From NCBI GenBank assembly GCA_035443885.1, contig DAOMNO010000008.1:62001-126000 (forward strand): 64,000 nt of DNA. Direction: 5' to 3'. This document shows, piece after piece, positions 9,701 through 17,837 of the stretch (position 1 is its first letter; the number at the start of each line of letters is the position of its first letter). Below the pieces are notes generated by a model. That model worked only from the letters and a program-made list of their open reading frames with translations, was not told the origin of the DNA and did no database searches. A program made the position numbers and the translations under genes. The DNA comes from DAOMNO01 sp035443885 (GTDB taxonomy: Bacteria; Planctomycetota; Phycisphaerae; Phycisphaerales; SM1A02).

Positions 9701-12700
9701 CGAGCGAGTTGGACGACTGGCTCGCCATGAGCGTGATGCGAGGCTCGGGCGTGTTGGTGGCGCGGGCGCGATCCACGAGGAACTGGCGGAGCGTCTGAGC
9801 CACCTCACCAGCCTGTGCGAACTCGACCGCGAGCACAGCTGTTTCGTGCTCGCCGCCTGCTGCATCCGCCAGTTGCGCGTCAATGGATTCGATCAACTCC
9901 GCAATGCCTTCATGCTCGCGCGCGCTGGCAGAGACGATAAGCGTTCGTGTGGATTCGTCGATGCGCACGCGCATGACGCCGGGGTCTGGCTCCATCCACC
10001 AGCGGCGTTCCGAGCGGCCGCCGTCGCCGAACACTTCGTTGATAATCTCTGCAACCGTGTTCGTGCGAGCATGGCGAAGACGGTAGAGCTTGACGACGCG
10101 CTGCGCCTGGCCTGTCGCTGGCGCGTCCAGCAGGTCGATCAACTGCTCGACGAGTTCAAAACGATCGCCTTCACCCGTAACGATGAGCGCGTTCAGGCGT
10201 GCATCGGCGCGCACGGCGATCGTGCCACGATCTCGCTGCGCGGTCGGGCGCGGCGGCCAGAAGAAAACTGCTTCGTTGTTCCACAAGAGATCGTTCAGCA
10301 GGCTCTGCACCGTCTGATGAATGTCCATCGCGCGCGCGTGGCGCAGTTCGAACACGCGGAATGTGAGCGAGCTGGTCGCTGCGGGTGAATCAAACTGCTT
10401 CACCAATTGCTGAATCTGCTCGAAGTCCGTTTCGGACGCAGCGACGAGCACGGTGCGGCTGGCCTGATCACCGATGATCGAAATCCGCCGCCCCTGCTCA
10501 CGCCGCCCTCGACCGGCGGATGCGATTCTCGCGCGATCGTCGTACAGCCTTTGAATCGCCGTGGCGACGGCGTTGGCGTTGGCCCGCTCAACCAGAAGCG
10601 TGCGAATCTCAAACTCCTGCGCTGCGTCGCGGTCGATCTCCGCCAGCACGCGGTCGATCTCCGCGTTCACTTCAGCAGAAGCGCGAACGAGCAGGATGCC
10701 TGAGTTGTCATCGGGAATAATCATGGCCTGCGCTGGTCGCGCGCCACCCGCCGCGCTTCGCAGCGCGACCTGACGCAGAATCTCCGCGGCGCGGCTGGGC
10801 ACCGCAGCGCGAAGCTCGATGGAACGCAACGGCGCAGCGGCGGAGCCTGCATCCAGCGGAGCAAGAGCCGCGAGCAGATCACCCACCACTGCAAAATCCG
10901 CATCCGTGCACGTAACGATCAGTGCATTCGCGGCTGCATCCGTAATCACGCCGATGCGCTGCGAATACTCGCCCCTGCGGCCGTTGAGCGGCGTCATCTG
11001 CGCCATCGTCTGCGTGAGCAGACGCGAAAGCGCGTCTGCATTGATGGTGTCCGGCAGCACAATCGAGCGCACGCGCGTGGGCGCCGCGGGAATCTGGCTC
11101 TGCACCTGACGGGCCAGCTCCAGCAAGCGCGTTACGGCGCGCGGCGCGCCGATCACAATCAGGCTGTTCGACGCTTCGTCCACCGCGATGGTGATGTCCG
11201 CTTCATTCTTCGCGTCGTCCTGCATCACGCCGATGGCGGTTACCGCAATCACATGAGGCCACGGCAGGGGGATCGCTCCGGGCGAACGCATGGATGACGA
11301 ACGACCCCTCGCGGGTGTTTCGCTGCGTCGCTTGAGCAATTCTTCAAGCGTGATGACTTCCACCGCGCCGGAACCGCTGCGATTGACATCCGCACCTTCC
11401 CCGCCGGGCGAAAGCATGCGCTGCAGCGCGCGGGCGATATCCGCAGCGCTGGCTTTGGAAGGATCGACCGGAATAAGTTGCATCTGCCGACTGGTGGCGA
11501 TAGTCGCGCGGTCGATGCCGCTGACAACGCCCTCGATCACCTCGAACTGCGAAGGCGTCGCGCGGATGAGCAGTGTGTTGCTGGCGTGATCGACTCGAAT
11601 GACCGGCGCGCCCGCCAGGTCGGTTGCGTCATCATCTGCAAAGAGCGATTGTAGATTTGCAGCGATTTCGCGCGCGTCGGCGTTCTGCACCGTAAGCACG
11701 CGCACGGAGCGCGAAGCCGCGTCGCCTGAACCGCTCCCCTGCCCCGGCGAGATATCGAGCTGCGCGACCATTTCTTCCGCGATGTTGAGCACCGCGGGCG
11801 GCGCGGAGATAACGACCGCATTCAGCCGTCGATCCGCTGCGACACGCACATCCGGCCCGGTGCCGGGCAGTTGACGATTGCGTGCGACGGCTTCGTAGCG
11901 CATCCAGATCGGAATCTCTTCGCCCGCGAGCAACTGCTTTACCGTCTCGGCGACATTCTCAGCCCGTGCGTGTTTGAGGAACACTGTGCGCACCTGCGGC
12001 TGATCGATGGAAACGCCCTGATCGAGCGGCTTGATGAGCGATTCGACTTCCGCCATGCGATCGCCCGGCGCGGTAACGATGATGGAATTGCTGGTCGGCT
12101 CCGCGACGATCGTAACGCGCCGCGCCGCTGCAAACGCGGGCGGCACGGGCGGCCCCTGTGCAGCACGAGCATCGATCGCCGTGCGAACCGCATTCGCCAC
12201 ATTCGCGGCCTGGGACTGTGTCAACTGGAAGATGCGCACATCCATTGCGCCGCCGGCGTGGTGCGAGGCGCCGCCATCTGCGGAAAACGACATCGACTCA
12301 TCAAGCTGGCGGATCAGTTCTTCCGCCATCTGCATGACGGCGGCAGGCGCGGAAAGGATGAGCGTGTTCGTGTCTCGATCGGCGGAAATATTGAGCAGCG
12401 CGGCGGTCTCATGGGGTGCGCCGGGCACATCTTCCGCGATGCGAGTGAGCAGAACGGGGCGAACCATGTTCGCCACACTGTCCGCGTTCACGTTCTTCAG
12501 CCGGAAGAACCGCTGCGCCGTCGCGGGCGCGGCACGCTTGACATCAAGCTCCGCCAGCACACGCTCCACGCGCTCGAAGATATCGACCGGACCGCTGACG
12601 ATGAGCGTCTTGGTCATGGGGTCTGCGGTGATGGTGGTGGTGAGGCGCGCTGCGCCGCCGCCAGAGGCTGCGCCAGCGGGGTTCAGCGAACCGGACGACG

Positions 12701-15089
12701 CCAGTTGCCGCAACGTGTTGGCGATGGAGTTCACATCCGCATGCGTAACGGGATACGTGCGCACCTCGGTTTCTTCGAGGAACTGCTGGCGGTCGAGCTG
12801 TTCCACCAGTTGCTCAAAGCCCGTCATGCGCTGCAGCGGCGCATCAACGATGAGCGAGTTCGTCTGGCGATCGGATCGCACGACGACTTCGCGCGGCGGC
12901 TGCAGGTGCATCAATGGCCTGCCTCGCGCATCAAGCGGCGCGGGCGGCTGCGGGAACATTTCATCAATGGTCCGCGCCAGCTCTTCCGCACGGGCCACCC
13001 GCAGCGGGAAGATGCGGATCTCCCTGCCGTCGTACTCGCGGCCGCGGAAGTCCGGCACATTCAGCTCGTCCACGATCGCGACGATTTCCGGCAGCACGTC
13101 CGGGTGCGCTGCCACGATGAGCGCGTTGGTCTGATGATCGGCGGAAATCGACACGGGCCGCGCGCTGCGCTCTTCCGCAGAACGCTGGTTGTAGCGCACG
13201 GTGAGCGTGTTGGCGAGATTGCTCGCATCCGCAATGCGAAGCTGCAGGATGCGCAGCGGCGGAATCGAGCGATCCTTCGGCACATCAAGCGAGAGAATCA
13301 GCGGTGAGAGAGCCTGATGCTGCTCGTTCGTCGCGGTGATGAGAAGCAGGTCGAGATCGTCATACGGGTCGATCGACGGCGGCTGTGCATTTGCCGATGC
13401 GCCGTGCGCGCCAGGAATGACAAGCCGCGATGACAGATCTCGCAATGTTTCCGCCAGTTCGCTGGGCTTCGTGTGAGCGCAGCGAACCTGTCGCGTCTCT
13501 CGCTGCACGATCGCGCTTTCGATAATGCGAAGAATGTTGGCGAAGCGATCGAGCGCTGGCGCGGAGCCGATCGCGGTGATTGTGCCCGACTCCGCATCAA
13601 GCGACGTTTCCAGCGCATAGAGCGGATCGCGCTCCACGTTCTGCATGTGGTACAGATCGAGGCAGCGCTTGAGCGTGGCAGCGGCTTCCGCGCCGGCAGG
13701 CACGCGCAGCAGGCGAAGCTGGCGATCGATGCGCGTCGTGCGATCAAGCGTAGGAATCACCGACTGCACGGCAGCCACATCCGCAGTCATGCCGGAGAGA
13801 ATCACGGAGCGGCCGTCCGGACCGGAGACGATCTTGAGCAGCGCCTGCTGGCGAGGCGTGAGCAGGCTCTGCATCGCGCGAATGACTGCATCCGGGTTTG
13901 CGTGCTCCAGCGGCTGCACGACGATCGCGCGCGAGGCGGCGCGATCACCCGTTTCGTTTGCTGCAACGCCCGGCGGGTCGATTTCCCTGAGCAGCGCAAC
14001 GCCTTCAGCGATTGCGGTGTCGGAACCGACGATGGTAACCTGGCCGAACTCATCAAGCGGGATGATGATCGGCCGCTCCGGCACAGGCATGCGGTTGTAG
14101 ATTTCGCCAAGCCGACGGGCCGCGTCACCCGGCGCGAGCAGGGTGAGCGTGATGGTGCGAATCGCGCGGCCGCCCGCACTGGCTGGCACATCCAGCAGTG
14201 CGATCGCGCTGCGCAGGCCTTCCAGGCGCGGCTGCGTGCCCTTCGCAATAATCGAGTTCGTGCGATCGTCCGCGGAGATCGTCAGGCCCGGCATCTGGTC
14301 TTCTTCGATCTTGACCTGCTGGCCCTGCTGATTGATGACGAACTTCTCAACGCGCTGACTGAGCAATGAGCGAAGCGGCGTCATCATCTCCGACGCCTTC
14401 GCGTGCGTGAGCTTGAAGATTTCAATCTGCCCGTCCACGCTTTCGCGATCAAGCTCATCGACGATGCTGAGCAATCGACGAACCTGAGCCGCGGTCTCGG
14501 TGATGACGATGGAGTTCTGCTGCTCCATCGCTGTTACCGCGCCATACTCGGCGACCATCTGCGCCAAGCGCTCCGCCATGGGCTTGGCGAGCGCGTTCAC
14601 CATCGGCCGCACGACGGTAACGATCTGATTGCTTCGCACTTCGCTGTCGGGCGGCAGCGTGCCGATGAACGTGGGGATGTCCGTCCGCTGCATGGCGTTC
14701 AGCCGGCGCAGGTAGAGCATGTCGTCGCTCACGCGCAGGTTGACGCCCTTGGAGTGCAGAATGATGTTGAGAACGCGGAGCGCTTCCGGCAGGTCGTAAC
14801 TTTCAGGTGAGAGATAGTCGAGCGTGCCTTCCGGTGCCGGGGTTTCCCAGATGACGGGCAGGCCGGTTTCACGGGAGAAGAAATCGATGACCTGCTCGAA
14901 CGTCGCGCCCTTGAAATTGAAGCGAATGGGTTTGGCTGTTTCGTCGGCGCGCAGTGCCCCCTCGGCGGGCGGCTCGAACGCGTGCGCAGCGACGGTCTCC
15001 GCCGCCAATGGGCTTGAGAAGCCCAGAAGCGGAATCATCCCCCAGCTCACAAGGGTGAAGGTGGACACCATTGAGTGCTTCAGGCGCAT
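3771..15089 (-). CDS. gspD: Giant type II secretion/type IV pilus secretin (GspD-like) with about 39 N-type domains
   Basis: 3772 residues, against roughly 600-750 for ordinary GspD. The ATG at 15089 is preferred over 15104 because GGAGAAGCAGG precedes it and it opens a signal peptide (MRLKHSMVST..., cleavage near PLAA). Residues about 52-130 form an N0/STN-like domain (FKGATFEQVIDFF, then the PEALRVLNIIL region). Residues about 155-3480 are a tandem array of secretin N1/NolW-like domains, each with an R.I.L.HA.A..VA..L start, a D.RTNSLIV centre and an LI..LD end. Residues 3481-3772 are the secretin pore domain: VLIQVMLAEVTL, SNPSVMAANNEVARIQVGE, GVILQVTPSI and VPFFGDLPVIGALFR are all recognisable. 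It should form an outer-membrane gate with an extremely long periplasmic tube. It is flanked by the PilO/PilP-like gene upstream and a lipoprotein downstream. No frameshift is visible across 11.3 kb. Confidence 0.93.
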   Translation of the reverse strand: MRLKHSMVSTFTLVSWGMIPLLGFSSPLAAETVAAHAFEPPAEGALRADETAKPIRFNFKGATFEQVIDFFSRETGLPVIWETPAPEGTLDYLSPESYDLPEALRVLNIILHSKGVNLRVSDDMLYLRRLNAMQRTDIPTFIGTLPPDSEVRSNQIVTVVRPMVNALAKPMAERLAQMVAEYGAVTAMEQQNSIVITETAAQVRRLLSIVDELDRESVDGQIEIFKLTHAKASEMMTPLRSLLSQRVEKFVINQQGQQVKIEEDQMPGLTISADDRTNSIIAKGTQPRLEGLRSAIALLDVPASAGGRAIRTITLTLLAPGDAARRLGEIYNRMPVPERPIIIPLDEFGQVTIVGSDTAIAEGVALLREIDPPGVAANETGDRAASRAIVVQPLEHANPDAVIRAMQSLLTPRQQALLKIVSGPDGRSVILSGMTADVAAVQSVIPTLDRTTRIDRQLRLLRVPAGAEAAATLKRCLDLYHMQNVERDPLYALETSLDAESGTITAIGSAPALDRFANILRIIESAIVQRETRQVRCAHTKPSELAETLRDLSSRLVIPGAHGASANAQPPSIDPYDDLDLLLITATNEQHQALSPLILSLDVPKDRSIPPLRILQLRIADASNLANTLTVRYNQRSAEERSARPVSISADHQTNALIVAAHPDVLPEIVAIVDELNVPDFRGREYDGREIRIFPLRVARAEELARTIDEMFPQPPAPLDARGRPLMHLQPPREVVVRSDRQTNSLIVDAPLQRMTGFEQLVEQLDRQQFLEETEVRTYPVTHADVNSIANTLRQLASSGSLNPAGAASGGGAARLTTTITADPMTKTLIVSGPVDIFERVERVLAELDVKRAAPATAQRFFRLKNVNADSVANMVRPVLLTRIAEDVPGAPHETAALLNISADRDTNTLILSAPAAVMQMAEELIRQLDESMSFSADGGASHHAGGAMDVRIFQLTQSQAANVANAVRTAIDARAAQGPPVPPAFAAARRVTIVAEPTSNSIIVTAPGDRMAEVESLIKPLDQGVSIDQPQVRTVFLKHARAENVAETVKQLLAGEEIPIWMRYEAVARNRQLPGTGPDVRVAADRRLNAVVISAPPAVLNIAEEMVAQLDISPGQGSGSGDAASRSVRVLTVQNADAREIAANLQSLFADDDATDLAGAPVIRVDHASNTLLIRATPSQFEVIEGVVSGIDRATIATSRQMQLIPVDPSKASAADIARALQRMLSPGGEGADVNRSGSGAVEVITLEELLKRRSETPARGRSSSMRSPGAIPLPWPHVIAVTAIGVMQDDAKNEADITIAVDEASNSLIVIGAPRAVTRLLELARQVQSQIPAAPTRVRSIVLPDTINADALSRLLTQTMAQMTPLNGRRGEYSQRIGVITDAAANALIVTCTDADFAVVGDLLAALAPLDAGSAAAPLRSIELRAAVPSRAAEILRQVALRSAAGGARPAQAMIIPDDNSGILLVRASAEVNAEIDRVLAEIDRDAAQEFEIRTLLVERANANAVATAIQRLYDDRARIASAGRGRREQGRRISIIGDQASRTVLVAASETDFEQIQQLVKQFDSPAATSSLTFRVFELRHARAMDIHQTVQSLLNDLLWNNEAVFFWPPRPTAQRDRGTIAVRADARLNALIVTGEGDRFELVEQLIDLLDAPATGQAQRVVKLYRLRHARTNTVAEIINEVFGDGGRSERRWWMEPDPGVMRVRIDESTRTLIVSASAREHEGIAELIESIDAQLADAAGGEHETAVLAVEFAQAGEVAQTLRQFLVDRARATNTPEPRITLMASQSSNSLVVSASPEDLLTIRDLLSRLDQADVSGDRVIEIIALQDAQAMEIARIVREQFTRRTGGAAQGVAITADVRTNSIIVNAPQMQFGQVKALIERLDTAAASDETIIRTYSLEGARAEEAQRLLGQTLQLDDRGRTPGRGITIRLEDDEAGEAHRAVEVKARIVADRRSNTLIVTATAESFPVIESLIRKIDTVPTVNPVEYRIIQLEHALADDVRFTLQQVSRALPAGEPMPRIDYNRFENQLIIGATVDQFEQINKIISEMDKPSQRQRITDFVPMQFAEAQKIQEALSVFYGPMALEADTPGKRNVRIVADPATNSLVISADANEWEGIRSLLKELDSEEYDSSLQLRVLPLMYADSVSVARAINEAFQGTIERGSAARAADMRRPQGRDDDRRDSVGPTVLVESDEWVRASAEPLTNSVIISASRQNVRKIEQIVEQLDVADFAKLPPPQLIPITSGDPTSLAQSLSRLYEQTARTGSARGGSAGKSLVIVGDTASNTIIVRAEEDEFRQIKALAEALQQQASEQGMTVRILQLTNAPAARVASAIREAFTRKAQQTNQPLSIQTDPRGNSLVIASTGSMYREIEETARQLDAMYPGPGVGVNQAIFIIELENISPDAAKSVIESIGLHQSQPEDSISRIVSEPIKVSVLQGRSALIIVASPADRELIVGLLKAVDAEPNAAVAEAQMRIVRLKNADAASVARILSEVLAPGNQQSQTALARAIQEQVRRLAVRRDGLNEGDLKLDLTRPVRIIPDTKLNAVVIYSTESNVRAIEQVVAMFDQLPITDAVTVQIFPLQNIAAEQFSRIVRDLFTQGKQLGSIPGTNLTALPGGMVGKALIEQIAITTDERTNTVIVAGKEDSVALVEVLSKRLDSDIAAGWVEPRVIPLRFADAGDLAQTLQAILIDGITNLPQATPIQRQIGRLRMARQQQDGGRVLESDVFQPMTRLVIRPEPQMNALVLVGTPVNLEIVGELVKMLDIEAASPSAAVRIYPIEHASAARLATTITRLFDQQVQSKAIRPEDRVIVQAEERTNTLIVTTSPRSFAVLESLLKTLDAEIAPDLREIRRIELRNASATRLATLVQQLMDARLERLRRVQPETADLERATIVADARTNSLIVAAGNESFEVIRRLASDLDTSTLTDVSLVNVLPVMKGNVDRIAAAINQIMERRYADQPAEIRASQRPLVLTDPRSNSLLVAANPEDLAAIADLVVKLSEAPINPAIGLHVVSVEGGMRAEHLAPRLQRLMAERQQSLGEARTPSDRVSIEPDMGSNSLIIAATDENLEVIRGLIGMLAQAGQGGTGETELIMLTSASRAADMVTLLNDLHVREANRTRGENTVRITADERLNALLVNAPPQDVQTIKDLVSRLDGAKPTTIVETKFIPLQSANAREVVSLIESVLSGRSIAPGRLSGRQATVLKYIREAGLAPVEGDEFATEMVVGGAIRESISLTPDVRTNTVIVAAPRESMRMIEQMIRDLDASNTGSQDIRIFKLVNADALAMAEILTDLFTLRRQGNIFVLKPREGAFDAPVGDMGGMSGLGGTELTAVPDERQQLSITVDSRTNSLLVSGTPTYLDLVERVVKELDAQEADEREVLVYQLRNAVAGEVSRVLTQFIDREQQKLVSTMGTDQIGSAARLLEREITIVGDEKSNTVLVSASPRYMERVKEMIQRLDVDPPQVLIQVMLAEVTLDSTDDWGIDFRASGRADGLSITGGFGLASAFVTGMGVPNLAVASSDFDLLIRAMQSQGRLQVLSNPSVMAANNEVARIQVGETIRVPETLTISDTGRLASQTAEKELGVILQVTPSINPDGFVRMVISPEISSLSSRTTQISEDFEAPVIIKRKAETTVTVFDGQTIVLGGLISDRFERRDRKVPFFGDLPVIGALFRSETQETAKTELLIVLTPHVIESPASLRVGEITDRQINRLTLPEKLKNSMREHDSFAPGGGGLYDAQGNRLDKPAPADETKPE
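4650..14627 (-). repeat. Array of about 39 diverged secretin N-domain repeats within the giant secretin gene
   Basis: Counting the recurring centre (TNSIIV, SNTLIV, LNALIV, TNTVIV and similar) and closing LI..LD gives about 39 units averaging 86 residues. Most are 70-95 residues. Some carry long insertions between the halves, notably near 11085-11500 and 4908-5228. Copies are clearly homologous but well diverged, with no near-identical neighbours, so this is an old expansion under selection rather than a recent tandem duplication. Boundaries are approximate. Confidence 0.88.
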
Positions 15090-15138
15090 CCTGCTTCTCC
15101 GCATCACGAGATTGAATTGTGGCGTACTGCCAAAGAGT

Positions 15139-16146
15139 TTACCGTCTCGACCTCGTCCTGTCGCCGAGATGTTGGCCCACGCCAACAATGAATTGCCGCT
15201 CCGTCGCGGCGGAATCGCCCCCACCAGCAGGGCCGGATTGAATCGCAAACACCGCTGCATCGACTTCGACGGCAAGGAGCACGGCTTCGTGCAGCTTCTC
15301 GCCGAGTGCGAGTCGCCTTGTTTCGCCGGATGTCCGGTGCCTCAGCCACACTTCACCGCCACTCGCGCTCGCGCCTTGTGCAACACCGGTTACGACCCAC
15401 TGGCCGTACTGAAACGCGGGCGGGGAGGGCGGTGCCGGCCGCTCCGCCTGGCGCACAGGAGCTGGCGCGGGCGCGGGGGGCGGCGGCAGACGAAACGGAT
15501 TTGTCTCAAATAAACGAGCGAACCGCGCGAGGCGCGCCGCGTCATAGGCGATCATTTCGTGCGCCGCTGGCTCGCGACCAGGCAGAAACAACGTCGCGAG
15601 TTGCAGCGTAACGCCGAACCGCTCGCCATTCTGCTTCGGGTCGATCCGCAGATTGCCCGTGCGTTTGATCCACGGCTCCGCAGCAACGCGATCGACCAGC
15701 GCGATGGCCTGCTGCAACGTGCCGTCGCCGGTTACGGTCGCTTCAAGCTCCACAAAGTCGAGTTCCTCGCGCATCTCGCGGCGTGCATTGCCGGGGAAGC
15801 GGGATGTTGCGGGCGTGCGCCTGGCGGAAGGCGTCTTGGTGCTCACCGCAGCGCCCGTCAGCCCGACTTCCTCCGCAATGCGGTTCAGGCGCGTGCGGAG
15901 ATGGTGATCCACGGTTTCAACATCACTGCCCAGTGTGCGATCAACGATTCGCTTCAGGCGCGTATCGAGCCTGCCGCGCAGTTCGAGCGTTTCTTCCTGA
16001 CGGGCGATCTGAGCGTTTAATGTGTCAATGCGCTCGCGCAGCTCGGCTTTGGGCGTGAAGTAAAACGCTTTAGCCGTGCGCCATGCCAGCGGCAGGCCGA
16101 TCGCCAGCGCGACGAGAACGAGCAGAAGTCGGCGAGGCGGCATCAT
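15139..16146 (-). CDS. PilO/GspM-like protein with a PilP/GspC-like C-terminal domain
   Basis: 335 residues. An N-terminal membrane helix (RRLLLVLVALAIGLPLAW) is followed by a helical coiled-coil segment (FTPKAELRERIDTLNAQIA...), then a ferredoxin-like alpha/beta region (LDFVELEATVTGDGTLQQAIALVDRV) as in PilO/GspM. A proline-rich linker (LPPPPAPAPAPV) leads to a C-terminal domain (FQYGQWVVTGVAQ...GGEVWLRHRTSGETRRLALGEKL) with the look of the PilP/GspC HR domain, which in other systems contacts the secretin N0 domain. Its start overlaps the upstream gene by 4 bases (ATGA), and the secretin gene begins 49 bases after its stop. Role: periplasmic alignment link between the inner-membrane platform and the secretin. 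The domain fusion is inferred from pattern, not from a profile search. Confidence 0.75.
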   Translation of the reverse strand: MMPPRRLLLVLVALAIGLPLAWRTAKAFYFTPKAELRERIDTLNAQIARQEETLELRGRLDTRLKRIVDRTLGSDVETVDHHLRTRLNRIAEEVGLTGAAVSTKTPSARRTPATSRFPGNARREMREELDFVELEATVTGDGTLQQAIALVDRVAAEPWIKRTGNLRIDPKQNGERFGVTLQLATLFLPGREPAAHEMIAYDAARLARFARLFETNPFRLPPPPAPAPAPVRQAERPAPPSPPAFQYGQWVVTGVAQGASASGGEVWLRHRTSGETRRLALGEKLHEAVLLAVEVDAAVFAIQSGPAGGGDSAATERQFIVGVGQHLGDRTRSRR

Positions 16147-17750
16147 CGCGCCTCTCCTTCCGCACGATTCGTCGCGTCATCCGGCTCCTCGCCGCCTTCC
16201 ATCATGGCGGCTTCGTTCTGCAAGCGCAGTCGATAGGCAAAGCCGAATGGCAGACGGCGGCCGCCGCCTGCATCCGCGCCGGTGCTGCTGGTCGTGTACA
16301 CCGCGGTTCGCACGAGCGCATCGCGGAAGGCGTCTGCGGTGGCGCGGTCGCGCGCTTCGCCTTTCACGTCGATGGTTACTTGCCTTGGCGCGAAGAATTC
16401 CGCACCGCTCGGCCTTCTGCGATCGAACCGCACGCCGTCGAACTTCATCGCGCCGTGCCAGTTATCCAGCACGACGGCTGCGTCGGGCACGCCTGCGGGC
16501 GCGGGGGAGAGCATCGCGAGATAGTTGATGTGCTCCAGCCAATCCACGCCCGCGGATTCCCACAGGTCGATGTGCTTCCATTTATATTCATCGCGGAAGT
16601 ACCGCTCGTATTTCGGCTGAAGCTGCCTCGCCCGTTCTGTGAGCGATTCCGCCTGTAATCTCATGCCTGCGAGTTCTCGCCTGCCGAGCGTGAACAGCGA
16701 GAGCACCACCAGCGCGCCGATGCCCGCTGCGTAGAGCATGCGCTTTCGTCGCTCTGCGGCGCGATCCGGCGCGCGGCGGGGGTGGGCGAGATCGATCCGC
16801 GTTTCCGCGGCGTCTTCCAGCAGCAGGCCCGCCAAAGGCCACATGTGATCCATCGCGCCGCCCGGCAACCGGCCTGCATCAACAAGTGGATGCGAGCTCA
16901 ACACTTCCGCTTCCGCCTGCAACATTTCACTGACAGGCGGTGCGACTTCGGACGCCACTTCACGGCCGCCCATCACAATGACGTGCCGCACGTCGCTGGT
17001 GTCATCGCCGATGCGGTAGCTCATCCACGTGCGCCGCGTTTCCGTGATGACCGACTCAGCGAGTTCTTCAACGAACTGCGATTTGTAGATTTCTGCTGCG
17101 CGGCTGAAGCGCACGGCGCCGCCTTCCGTTGAAGCATCTACCACGCAGAACTCAACCGCATCGCCTGCAATGTCCACCGCCAGCACGGATTGGCGCGCTC
17201 GCCCGTTGGTTTCACCCGTGGGCACGAGATGGCGCATGAGCATCGCGGCACCCATCGCGCGAAGCGAGATGCGTTCCACGCGCAAGCGCGCCGCGCGGGC
17301 GATGCGCAGAGCATGATCGAGCGTTGATCGCCTGACTGCGACGGCGAGGACGGTGGTGCTTGTTTCCGTGCGCGCAACAGGGATGAAGTCGATCACCGCG
17401 CCGTCCGCCGCGGCGCCGGGTGCGGCTGCATCGAACGGCAGCTCGCGCTGCATGGCAAGACGGGTCATCTCCGGCAGTTCGCGCTCATCCGCGGTCGGCA
17501 GGGTCAGCCGTTTGAGGCTGACATGCTCGCGCGCAAGGGCGAGTACCGCGCGATCACGCGGGAAACCCGCGTTCTTGAGGGCTTCCGCAATCCAGCTGCC
17601 GACACGCTCCGGGTCGTCCGCGGGCAGGTCTTCCGGCAAGTCTTCCTGCACGACCTTCCGCACACGCAGAATGCCGCCGTCGCGATCCGCCAGCAGCGCG
17701 CGAAGGCGATGTCGGCCAATATCGATCGCAATCGCGTTTCTCTGCGGCAT
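16143..17750 (-). CDS. PilM-PilN fusion (GspL-like) inner-membrane platform protein
   Basis: 535 residues. Residues 1 to about 320 have the PilM/GspL actin-like fold: AIDIGRHRLRALLA at the start, the LPTADERELPEMTRLAMQRE region, the SVLAVDIAGDAVEFCVVD second phosphate loop and HVIVMGGREVASEV. A single transmembrane helix (MLYAAGIGALVVLSLFTLG, about residue 336-355) is followed by a coiled coil and a periplasmic ferredoxin-like domain of the PilN/GspL type. It should recruit the cytoplasmic ATPase and hold the platform together. The ATPase gene itself is not in the window. It is 87 bases downstream of gspK and overlaps the next gene by 4 bases. Confidence 0.83.
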   Translation of the reverse strand: MPQRNAIAIDIGRHRLRALLADRDGGILRVRKVVQEDLPEDLPADDPERVGSWIAEALKNAGFPRDRAVLALAREHVSLKRLTLPTADERELPEMTRLAMQRELPFDAAAPGAAADGAVIDFIPVARTETSTTVLAVAVRRSTLDHALRIARAARLRVERISLRAMGAAMLMRHLVPTGETNGRARQSVLAVDIAGDAVEFCVVDASTEGGAVRFSRAAEIYKSQFVEELAESVITETRRTWMSYRIGDDTSDVRHVIVMGGREVASEVAPPVSEMLQAEAEVLSSHPLVDAGRLPGGAMDHMWPLAGLLLEDAAETRIDLAHPRRAPDRAAERRKRMLYAAGIGALVVLSLFTLGRRELAGMRLQAESLTERARQLQPKYERYFRDEYKWKHIDLWESAGVDWLEHINYLAMLSPAPAGVPDAAVVLDNWHGAMKFDGVRFDRRRPSGAEFFAPRQVTIDVKGEARDRATADAFRDALVRTAVYTTSSTGADAGGGRRLPFGFAYRLRLQNEAAMMEGGEEPDDATNRAEGEAR

Positions 17751-17837
17751 CCGTGGCGAATCCTCCGTTCCTGCTCATCCTACCGGCTCAGCCGCCCCGG
17801 GTTCATCCGCCGGGCGGCCCCTGCACTGTGGGTATCG

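Noticed and set aside
11871..13307. Long plus-strand ORFs (up to 478 codons) opposite the secretin array
   Set aside because: His/Arg-rich antisense translation of the GC-rich repeat array; no domain, no ribosome site.
15090..15275. Secretin start at 15275 or 15104
   Set aside because: 15275 overlaps the upstream PilO/PilP-like gene and has no signal peptide; 15104 lacks the ribosome site that precedes 15089.
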